A stretch of DNA of 5,642 nucleotides from JAZKAD01 sp040389305 (GTDB lineage Bacteria > Pseudomonadota > Alphaproteobacteria > Rickettsiales > Rickettsiaceae): contig JAZKAD010000071.1 in the NCBI GenBank assembly GCA_040389305.1, positions 1 to 5,642 on the forward strand, written 5' to 3'. The position numbers and the translations under genes are program-made. Positions 1 to 4,522 of the stretch are shown in pieces (within the stretch, counting starts at the first letter, position 1; every line of letters starts with the position of its first letter). Below the pieces are notes generated by a model. It was not told where the DNA came from. It saw only the letters and a program-made list of their open reading frames with translations, and ran no database searches.

Positions 1-25
1 TGTAAAATTTAACCATATTAGCTAA

Positions 26-331
26 TGTATTAGGTTATGCAAGAAGTCTAATGAAAATTACCGCTATTCAGAACAATACTACATATGGCGGACTTCTGCC
101 GATAATAGAGTACGACATACTCACGCTGCTAATGAGGGAAAGATGTTCTCTGTGGATCATCCGCCACCAAGTGGCTATCCAAAAGATGATTACGGTTGCC
201 GCTGCGTAGCTGACCACAACATCCCAGATTACGTATCACTTCCTGAGCAAAAAATACTCAAAGATAGTCTGTCTTATTTTATGCGCTATGGTAATGATGG
301 ATGCGGTAGCGGTAGATTCATGATTATGTAA
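26..331 (+). pseudogene. Phage head morphogenesis protein (Mu F / SPP1 gp7-like), C-terminal remnant
   Basis: This is the C-terminal part of a phage minor head protein, the type that joins portal and capsid during head assembly. The open frame begins just after a TAA at 23-25 and has no ATG before position 143, yet the coding similarity clearly starts upstream of that ATG. Translated from 83 it reads IWRTSADNRVRHTHAANEGK, followed by a Pro-rich stretch and GCRC. That matches the family signature W-R-T-x-x-D-x-x-V-R-x-x-H-x-x-x-x-G then P...CRC. The ATG at 143 falls inside the domain and is not a real start. About 35 residues follow CRC before the TAA at 329-331. The complete family protein is several hundred residues, so most of the gene is missing and what remains is cut by a stop. 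I read it as decayed prophage material. Whether intact phage genes lie to the left of the window cannot be seen. Confidence 0.75.
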
Positions 332-362
332 CTGTGGTTATGTTGGTATGTTTACTAGCAAA

Positions 363-830
363 CTAGTCTGAATTTTTACCTAATCTGCCTAACTTGAGTA
401 ATACTCCGTTCCTAGCAAAATAAAGCCACCGATCATTATACCCATGTTTTATTGCAAGATCATAAGATTCGAGCGCATCTTCGTACCTTTCTAACGATTC
501 AAGGCATACACCTCTGTGGTAATATGCGATGCCTGAGTAATGATGTTTATAGATGCCTGAGTAATGATGTTTATACTCTACTGCAAGATCGTAGAAAACA
601 ATGGCTTCTTTATATCTTCCGAGTTGTGCAAGGCCTTGAGCTTTTTCAAAGCATGCGCCTGGGTCTTTTGGCTTGAGTTTTAATATCTTATCAGCTACCT
701 CTATCATTTCACGCCACTTATTACCGGCAACTGCGTATCTGAGTTCAAGCTTTAGGTCTTCAATATTTTGAGAATTAGCCATTGCGTAATTTGCGATACT
801 TATGAATATAAGAATGATAAGGAATTTCAT
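363..830 (-). CDS. Exported tetratricopeptide-repeat (TPR) protein with an internal 8-residue duplication
   Basis: A 155-residue protein starting at the ATG at 828-830. An in-frame ATG at 866 would add 12 residues, but I prefer 830 because MKFLIILIFISIANYAMANS is a good Sec signal peptide (Lys, hydrophobic core, small residues near Ala-Met-Ala). Neither start has a visible ribosome site. After the signal come TPR helices: a first unit with FEKAQGLAQLGRYKEAIVFYDLA, and a second with YYHRGVCLESLERYEDALESYDLA, then a partial third ending in LLKLGRLGKNSD. The YDLA...GRY spacing is typical of TPR scaffolds that bind other proteins. Between the two main units YKHHYSGI occurs twice in tandem. Removing one copy restores nearly standard spacing (35 residues), so the second copy is an insertion. 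The likely location is the periplasm or outside the cell. The binding partner is unknown, and it stands alone between a phage remnant and a tRNA gene. Confidence 0.75.
   Translation of the reverse strand: MKFLIILIFISIANYAMANSQNIEDLKLELRYAVAGNKWREMIEVADKILKLKPKDPGACFEKAQGLAQLGRYKEAIVFYDLAVEYKHHYSGIYKHHYSGIAYYHRGVCLESLERYEDALESYDLAIKHGYNDRWLYFARNGVLLKLGRLGKNSD
528..575 (-). repeat. Perfect 24-bp direct tandem duplication (2 copies) inside the TPR gene
   Basis: Positions 528-551 and 552-575 are identical 24-bp units lying head to tail. Each encodes Tyr-Lys-His-His-Tyr-Ser-Gly-Ile on the minus strand (codons 86-93 and 94-101 counted from the start at 830). The unit is a multiple of three, so the frame is kept. 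Perfect identity, including all third codon positions, suggests a recent slippage or unequal-recombination event. Confidence 0.95.
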
Positions 831-866
831 ATGGATTTTGCGCTTTAAAAGCTCATGGTAATTCAT

Positions 867-1170
867 TTTGTGGCATCATGCAATACCGCCTACAAACCAT
901 TCAGAAGCAATGGATAGATTTTGATTTTTAGATAAGGCGCGCCGCTCATTCAAGTTTGAAACAGATACATTACTGTAAAAGGCATTGCCTAGTATCTATA
1001 TAGAACTCTAAATTCAAGAAATCATACCTCACTATTTATTCATAGAAGTATATTATATATTTGTTGGTTGGTGTTGCCTATAGTTACTGGGCAATGCCCT
1101 ACATCTATATTGCAAATCTTACAGTGACAAAGGATTTTGGGGTGTAGTAGGATTGTTTTGAATGTAGAAA
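867..1170. other. Non-coding interval between tRNA-Glu and the TPR gene
   Basis: I find no credible gene here on either strand. The stretch carries an imperfect direct repeat (970-1001 and 1084-1110, listed separately). On the minus strand the tRNA 3' end is followed by TTTCTACATT without a convincing hairpin plus T-tract, so the tRNA terminator or processing site is not evident. No promoter close to consensus was found for the TPR gene. Confidence 0.6.
970..1110. repeat. Imperfect direct repeat, each copy containing a short hairpin
   Basis: Copy one (970-1001) reads TTACTG, then TAAAA, then AGGCATTGCCT overlapping the last A, and ends in ATCTATAT. Copy two (1084-1110) reads TTACTG running directly into GGGCAATGCCC and ends in ATCTATAT. 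The copies share both ends and the central palindrome, and differ by about 5 bp of insertion and a few substitutions. Each centre folds as a 4-bp stem with a 3-nt loop (AGGC/GCCT at 980-990 and GGGC/GCCC at 1089-1099). Function is unknown. It could be a short repeat family or chance in A+T-rich DNA. Confidence 0.4.
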
Positions 1171-1245
1171 TGGTGACCCCTACGGGAATCGAACCCGTGT
1201 CTACACCGTGAAAGGGTGCCGTCCTAACCGCTAGACGAAGGGGCC
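1171..1245 (-). tRNA. trnE: tRNA-Glu, anticodon TTC, CCA encoded
   Basis: On the minus strand the gene starts GGCCCCTTCGTCTAG and closes with AGGGGTC, discriminator A and an encoded CCA (1171-1173). The acceptor stem pairs over seven positions with one G-U. The anticodon stem GCACC/GGTGT encloses the loop CTTTCAC, giving anticodon TTC at 1210-1212, and the T arm is ACGGG-TTCGATT-CCCGT. The body is 72 nt plus CCA, the usual size for a bacterial tRNA-Glu. It decodes GAA and GAG. Besides translation, this tRNA can supply glutamate for tetrapyrrole synthesis through glutamyl-tRNA reductase where that pathway exists. There is no second tRNA in the window. Confidence 0.97.
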
Positions 1246-1249
1246 ATAT

Positions 1250-1304
1250 CTTCAGATTTTGAAGAAAGAGCATGCTTATATTAGCTTACTGCAATTGCAG
1301 CATG
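1250..1304. promoter_or_regulatory. Palindromes upstream of tRNA-Glu
   Basis: Directly upstream of the tRNA (reading on the minus strand) lie a perfect 12-bp palindrome CTGCAATTGCAG at 1289-1300, an inverted pair CATGCT (1271-1276) / AGCATG (1299-1304), and a small 5-bp hairpin CTTCA/TGAAG at 1250-1264. A possible -10 element TAATAT on the minus strand sits a few bases downstream of the 12-bp palindrome, but I find no good -35 partner at 16-18 bp. This is probably the tRNA promoter region; the role of the palindromes is unknown. Confidence 0.3.
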
Positions 1305-1387
1305 GCTACGATTAATGTTATACTCAAGATTTAGGTTTATACATAATCTACGATAAAATTGCAATAGCTAATTCTCTCGAACTTTGG

Positions 1388-1540
1388 CTAAGCACTTCCA
1401 TTCATCGACATAATCCACCCTAAAGTAGTAGCTTTGGGGCGTTCTAGGTTCCTTTTAAGCCCGCAGCTGCTAAGTAATAGCATAATAATAGTCAAGGAAA
1501 GGGGAATTGGAACGTAAATTTTCATATGCCTCTTGCTCAT
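1388..1540 (-). CDS. lptM: Small LptM-like outer-membrane lipoprotein
   Basis: A 50-residue lipoprotein. MSKRHMKIYVPIP is a basic n-region, followed by a hydrophobic stretch and the lipobox LLSSC, so signal peptidase II would cleave before Cys26 and leave a mature peptide of only 25 residues beginning CGLKRNLERP. This matches the C-G-x-K-x-x-L-x-x-P start of LptM (formerly YifL), whose acylated N-terminus helps mature the LptD/LptE lipopolysaccharide translocon. The usual Gly-Pro after the Lys is replaced by Arg-Asn. I chose the ATG at 1540 because GGTGA lies at the correct distance for the anti-SD end. The ATG at 1525, preceded by AAGAGG, is an alternative giving 45 residues. In many alphaproteobacteria the lipoprotein sits between argH and lysA, next to a divergent tlpA. 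Here the divergent tlpA-like gene is kept and argH is absent (synteny recalled, not checked). Confidence 0.65.
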   Translation of the reverse strand: MSKRHMKIYVPIPLSLTIIMLLLSSCGLKRNLERPKATTLGWIMSMNGSA

Positions 1541-1554
1541 GGTCACCAGAATGT

Positions 1555-1613
1555 AGTATATCTTATTTAAGATGTTATTTCTACATCTCAACTATCTATA
1601 ACTAATCTATGAT
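1555..1613. promoter_or_regulatory. Divergent promoter region with two overlapping inverted repeats
   Basis: Only 73 bp separate the lipoprotein start from the tlpA-like start. Minus strand: TATACT at 1555-1560 is a 5/6 match to a -10 box, but no consensus -35 is correctly spaced. Plus strand: TATAAC at 1597-1602 and TATGAT at 1608-1613 are both 5/6 matches to -10. Either would give a very short or absent leader, consistent with the lack of a Shine-Dalgarno sequence before 1614. Two inverted repeats lie between: ATCTTA-TT-TAAGAT (1560-1573) and GATGT-N7-ACATC (1571-1587). Together they look like operator sites able to affect both genes; no specific regulator can be named. Confidence 0.4.
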
Positions 1614-2255
1614 ATGTTTAAAAAGTTTTTTGTTACAACAATAATTGCCCTATTTGTAAGCCATCCAGTTTTTGCTTCAAATGCTCCTAAAAATTGGACT
1701 TTCGAACCCTCTGAAGCCGTACAAGTTCCAGATGATATACCATTTTTTGACGAAGCAGCGGAGAAGCATTATCTCGAAGAATATGAAGGAAAAACGTTAC
1801 TTATAGTTTTTTGGGCAACCTGGTGCGGTGCTTGCGTACAGGAAATGACGGATCTCGATATTTTGCAGAAAGACTTTCGGAAATTGCCCTTTACCATTAT
1901 CCCAATTTCCGAAGATGACCAAGGGATTAAGGCTGTAGAAAAATTTTATGCATTATATGAAATAAGCCATCTGCCAATATTACATGATTACAGGAATCAG
2001 CTATTTAAAGCATTTTCTGTCGTAGGGATGCCCACCAGCTTCATTGTAAGCCCCGAAGGAGTAAATATTGGAAGCTTTAAAGGTGTAGTAAATTGGCATG
2101 ATGACAATGTGAGAAAGATTCTTTTATCTCATATAACTGGTAATCCGACAGAACCCAAGAATAGTTACAAGTCCAAATCTTTGAACCAAATAATACAACC
2201 ACAAAAACCTAAAGAGGCAAAATCAAATGAGCAAAGCAAAAAAAACGAAGAGTAA
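1614..2255 (+). CDS. tlpA: Exported TlpA-family thiol-disulfide oxidoreductase
   Basis: A 213-residue thioredoxin-fold protein. Residues 1-22 (MFKKFFVTTIIALFVSHPVFAS) form a signal peptide with an Ala-x-Ser-type end, so the domain faces the periplasm. The active site is FWATWCGAC (Cys71, Cys74) and the cis-proline is in GMPTSF (Pro140), both diagnostic of the TlpA/ResA branch. Such proteins reduce disulfides in exported clients, classically cytochrome c haem sites or the copper site of cytochrome oxidase; the client here is unknown. The dipeptide Gly-Ala between the cysteines differs from the more usual x-Pro of this branch. After about residue 178 the protein carries a hydrophilic Lys/Asn/Gln-rich tail, the coding sequence of which contains the ribosome site and start of the next gene. 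No Shine-Dalgarno precedes the ATG, and a -10-like TATGAT abuts it, so a leaderless or very short-leader transcript is possible. Confidence 0.85.
   Translation: MFKKFFVTTIIALFVSHPVFASNAPKNWTFEPSEAVQVPDDIPFFDEAAEKHYLEEYEGKTLLIVFWATWCGACVQEMTDLDILQKDFRKLPFTIIPISEDDQGIKAVEKFYALYEISHLPILHDYRNQLFKAFSVVGMPTSFIVSPEGVNIGSFKGVVNWHDDNVRKILLSHITGNPTEPKNSYKSKSLNQIIQPQKPKEAKSNEQSKKNEE
2214..2229 (+). promoter_or_regulatory. Ribosome-binding site for the S49 gene, embedded in tlpA
   Basis: AAAGAGGC is followed about nine bases later by ATG at 2227. This is the clearest Shine-Dalgarno element on the plus strand of the window. Because it lies within the last codons of the upstream gene, ribosomes finishing that gene could unmask or feed it. 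It fixes the start of the S49 gene at 2227. Confidence 0.6.
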
Positions 2256-3144
2256 TAATGAATTTTCTGATGCGGTAAGTTTGATGACTCACCAACAAAG
2301 CAGCAAATTAGACCAGATACTAACGATGTTTCCCTTTAATATCTTCAACCCAGTCCCAACTGTTGCAGTGATTAGACTAGGAGGCGTCATAGGAAAAGTT
2401 GGTATGCGAGGTGGTATGAGCATTGAGTCTTTAAATGACTCCATTGAACGTGCCTTTAAAAAACAAAAGCTTCTTGCTGTGTGCCTTGTCATTAATTCCC
2501 CAGGAGGGTCTCCTGTGCAATCCGACCTTATAACCACACGCATTAGGTCCTTGGCCGAGGAAAAGGATGTTCCCGTATATAGCTTTGTAGAAGATATGGC
2601 TGCATCCGGAGGATATTGGATTGCCTGCGCGGGAGATGAGATATACGCGTCTAGAAGCTCTGTAATTGGAAGCGTAGGAGTGGTCTCAAGCGGATTTGGG
2701 TTTCAGGAGGCGATAGAAAAATTAGGAATCGAACGTAGAGTTTATACAGAAGGCAAAAACAAATCAGTCCTGGATCCGTTCGAACCAGCCAAGGCTGCAG
2801 ATATTAAGATTATCAAAAACTTACAAAAAAATATTCACCAGCATTTTGTTGACCATATTAAAAGCCGTAGAAAAAGTAAGCTCACACAAAGCGACGATGT
2901 ATTATTTAACGGTGAATTCTGGACCGCAGAAACTGCGGTAGATTTTGGTTTAATAGACGGCATAAATAACATGTATAGCTTTATCAAAGAGAGATTTGGA
3001 GATGAGGCAAAAATAAGCTACGTCAATCCTAAAGAATCATGGTTTAAGAAAAAACTAGGCATAGAAATAGACGCAAATCAATTCGTAAGTGATACATTGT
3101 CGGCTCTAAAGTCGGAAGTCAAAAATCAGAAATTTGATATGTAA
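2227..3144 (+). CDS. S49 family peptidase (SppA/SohB-like Ser-Lys protease)
   Basis: A 305-residue member of peptidase family S49, which degrades signal peptides and other membrane-associated peptides. Landmarks: INSPGGSPVQSD (residues 89-100, substrate/oxyanion region), DMAASGGYWIA with nucleophile Ser127, SSVIGSVGV (144-152), and the general base in GKNKS, Lys179. The 52-residue Ser-Lys distance equals that of the short single-domain SppA of Bacillus (S147/K199). The protein is half the size of the double-domain E. coli SppA. No N-terminal signal or transmembrane helix is visible; the first 40 residues are polar, so membrane contact, if any, must be peripheral. The start overlaps the tlpA-like gene by 29 bp and has a ribosome site GAGG nine bases upstream, inside that gene. 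This indicates one operon with coupled translation. The C-terminus (271-305) is hydrophilic and unassigned. Confidence 0.88.
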   Translation: MSKAKKTKSNNEFSDAVSLMTHQQSSKLDQILTMFPFNIFNPVPTVAVIRLGGVIGKVGMRGGMSIESLNDSIERAFKKQKLLAVCLVINSPGGSPVQSDLITTRIRSLAEEKDVPVYSFVEDMAASGGYWIACAGDEIYASRSSVIGSVGVVSSGFGFQEAIEKLGIERRVYTEGKNKSVLDPFEPAKAADIKIIKNLQKNIHQHFVDHIKSRRKSKLTQSDDVLFNGEFWTAETAVDFGLIDGINNMYSFIKERFGDEAKISYVNPKESWFKKKLGIEIDANQFVSDTLSALKSEVKNQKFDM

Positions 3145-3165
3145 GTAATAAACTTATCGCGAGAA

Positions 3166-3190
3166 TAGAGAGGGCTCTATACCCTCTTTA
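3166..3190 (+). terminator. Hairpin downstream of the S49 operon
   Basis: TAGAGAGGG (3166-3174) pairs with CCCTCTTTA (3182-3190) across a 7-nt loop: nine pairs including one G-U. It lies 22 bp after the S49 stop in a convergent intergenic space, the expected place for a transcription terminator. There is no T-tract right after it, so it may instead protect mRNA 3' ends or act with the second hairpin at 3199-3224. Confidence 0.5.
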
Positions 3191-3198
3191 AATCCTTC

Positions 3199-3224
3199 GG
3201 ACGAAAAAGGGGAGTTTTTTGCCC
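3199..3224. terminator. Second, A/T-stemmed hairpin between convergent genes
   Basis: GGACGAAAAA (3199-3208) pairs with TTTTTTGCCC (3215-3224) around the loop GGGGAG. One mismatch and one G-T wobble occur, and the A-T part of the stem provides a T-run on each strand. It is 20 bp beyond the end of the ankyrin gene, which is read from the other side, so it may serve both converging transcripts. Stem stability is modest. Confidence 0.4.
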
Positions 3225-3244
3225 AAGTGAGACAAAAAATCACC

Positions 3245-4219
3245 TCACATTATTATGCAACCACAGCACCACTCTCCGACTGCTTCCATCATGTTAGAGA
3301 AGTGCGCATCATCTACTCGACTCTCTTCTCTGGCTGCTCCCATACCCCAACCTCGCCCCTCTTCCTCTGCGATAGAAGGATTAGCGTATGTATGGCTGCT
3401 TTGCGTCCCTAAATCTATTGATTGTTCTCTGCGCTCCGGAGACCAATCTCCCCTTAGAAGCTCTATAATTTCTATTACTTCAGCCGAGATGTCGAATGAA
3501 GTTAAGGACGTATCAAAGAGGTAATCATAGTACTCTAATTGTTCACATGTGTACCCCTTTCTTGTGAGTATACTAGGCTGCGCTCCTCTCTCCAATAATA
3601 ATTGGATTATATCAATGCACTTTAGTTCTATAGCACAATGTAGAGGCGTAAGAGCTTCATATTCATTGTCCATCCTACTATCAACATCCGCGCCTAGCTC
3701 TGTTATAAGGAATTGGATCAGGCGGTAATTCTCGTATAATACCGCGAGGTGCAAAGCAGAGTAACCTTGCCTAGAAAGAGCATTTACATCCGCGCCACGC
3801 TCAATTAAGTCTATAAGCTCTGACTTCACTCCTTCATCCAATACATTGTCCTGCTCCGAAGCTACGTTAATTTTTTTAATTTTACCTACAAATACTTCGC
3901 TGCAGAGTGAGGTGCATTTTTTGCTCCCGAGCTCTAATAATTTATTTTCTAAATTCGCACATTCTAGACTTTGTGCAAAGGAAAGAGGAAAACATTTTTT
4001 TATAGTAAAATGAGCATCTAAATTTTCGCTTTGAGTAAAAATAGAGAAAGGAAGTCGCGTATCTAAAAGTTCAGGGGTAGCTTGAATTAAGTCCTCCAGC
4101 TTTGTATATAAATCTGCTAGCTTCTCATCGCCTTCTCGTTGAAGTGCTGGCAGTGGTTGTTCTAAATCTATTATTCTTGCTATTAGCTGAATTAATTCTT
4201 TGTTGACGCAGCCAGACAT
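3245..4219 (-). CDS. Ankyrin-repeat protein with C-terminal CaaX prenylation box (candidate host-directed effector)
   Basis: A 324-residue protein without signal peptide or membrane helix. Residues 1-130 are a helical N-terminal region I do not recognise. Ankyrin repeats follow: a partial unit around 131-146 (LIDLIERGADVNA), good units at about 147-181 (GYSALHLAVLYENYRLIQFL) and 183-216 (ALTPLHCAIELKCIDIIQLL), and a degenerate one from 217 to about 256. Residues 257-316 are a polar, Gly/Ser/Glu-rich linker. The protein ends Trp-Cys-Cys-Gly-Cys-Ile-Ile-Met: Cys321 with Ile-Ile-Met is a classical CaaX box (Met last favours farnesyltransferase), and Cys318/Cys319 are positioned like Ras-type palmitoylation sites. 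Bacteria lack these enzymes, so the motif makes sense only if the protein is delivered into a eukaryotic host, as known for Legionella AnkB. AAAGGG six bases before the ATG at 4219 supports the start. The secretion route is not visible. Confidence 0.85.
   Translation of the reverse strand: MSGCVNKELIQLIARIIDLEQPLPALQREGDEKLADLYTKLEDLIQATPELLDTRLPFSIFTQSENLDAHFTIKKCFPLSFAQSLECANLENKLLELGSKKCTSLCSEVFVGKIKKINVASEQDNVLDEGVKSELIDLIERGADVNALSRQGYSALHLAVLYENYRLIQFLITELGADVDSRMDNEYEALTPLHCAIELKCIDIIQLLLERGAQPSILTRKGYTCEQLEYYDYLFDTSLTSFDISAEVIEIIELLRGDWSPERREQSIDLGTQSSHTYANPSIAEEEGRGWGMGAAREESRVDDAHFSNMMEAVGEWCCGCIIM
3248..3268 (-). other. CaaX box and adjacent cysteines (CCGCIIM) at the ankyrin protein C-terminus
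   Basis: The last seven codons before the TGA at 3245-3247 read TGC TGT GGT TGC ATA ATA ATG: Cys318, Cys319, Gly, Cys321, Ile, Ile, Met324. In eukaryotes a terminal C-a-a-X is prenylated on the Cys, the last three residues are cut off and the new end is methylated; Met at X directs farnesylation. The neighbouring cysteines are candidate S-acylation sites. The motif is read directly; its use by a host is inferred. Confidence 0.75.
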
Positions 4220-4251
4220 GTCTGCCCTTTATTTTAAGGATTAGCCTTTTT

Positions 4252-4293
4252 ACTATAAATAGATAAGTTACTATTAGAGCGCTGCAATTTGCA
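4252..4293 (-). promoter_or_regulatory. Possible promoter and palindrome upstream of the ankyrin gene
   Basis: On the minus strand TATAGT (4252-4257 on the plus numbering) matches a -10 box at 5 of 6 positions and would give a leader of roughly 25 nt containing the AAAGGG ribosome site. No consensus -35 is found at the right distance. Further upstream is an 11-bp inverted repeat TGCAATTTGCA at 4283-4293, close in sequence to the CTGCAATTGCAG palindrome before tRNA-Glu, which may be an operator or upstream element. Confidence 0.3.
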
Positions 4294-4375
4294 ATCCTCT
4301 CACTAACTTCTATTTTAAATAATGCAACCCTAACATATTTTTTATTTTGCTATAATCAATATCAATCTAAGCCAA

Positions 4376-4504
4376 AGCGCAACTTCTTCTTTGCGCTCTT
4401 CTGCTCCTGCTATTGTGGCAGAGTCATAGGTGAGCCTCAGTTCTGGTATTTTGTGAATTGGCGCTAAAGGATTAGCGCAGCCTATAGTGGCGTATCTTAT
4501 ACGC
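4376..4504. repeat. Cluster of three strong palindromes downstream of the glycosyltransferase gene
   Basis: Three perfect stems occur within 129 bp: AGCGCAA-N8-TTGCGCT (4376-4397), GCGCTAA-AGGA-TTAGCGC (4461-4478) and GCGTAT-CTT-ATACGC (4490-4504). The first two share an AGCGC core. They fill most of the otherwise gene-poor 4220-4522 interval between the ankyrin and glycosyltransferase genes. On the minus strand the 4376-4397 hairpin could end transcription of the glycosyltransferase, although only TTT belongs to its 3' edge and no long T-run follows. The G+C-rich stems contrast with the local A+T-rich DNA, resembling dispersed palindromic elements of rickettsial genomes. A second copy is not present in this window, so that identity is unproven. 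Confidence 0.55.
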
Positions 4505-4522
4505 AAATAAAACCGCCTTAGG

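Noticed and set aside
143..331. 62-codon open frame taken from ATG at 143 as a stand-alone small gene
   Set aside because: The conserved phage motif continues upstream of this ATG in the same frame, so the ATG is internal to a remnant.
354..367. ACTAG-CAAA-CTAGT hairpin between the phage remnant and the TPR gene as a terminator
   Set aside because: It has only five weak base pairs with no adjacent T-tract and overlaps the TPR stop codon.
1171..1245. tRNA-Glu as a phage attachment site paired with a second partial tRNA copy
   Set aside because: I found no duplicate of the tRNA 3' end elsewhere in the window and no integrase gene.
1040..1273. 77-codon open frame on the minus strand
   Set aside because: It runs straight through the tRNA-Glu gene and has no protein-like features.
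3350..3370. Glu-rich stretch (AEEEG) in the ankyrin linker as a Legionella-type E-block secretion signal
   Set aside because: It is too short and generic, and that signal belongs to Dot/Icm systems, which are not expected in this lineage.
3255..3524. Plus-strand open frames opposite the ankyrin gene (3227-3412, 3255-3524)
   Set aside because: They are antisense shadows of a well-supported gene with start, ribosome site and repeats.
4208..4219. N-terminal Met-Ser-Gly-Cys of the ankyrin protein as a myristoylation/palmitoylation signal
   Set aside because: N-myristoylation needs Gly at position 2; here it is Ser, so only the C-terminal lipidation signal is credible.
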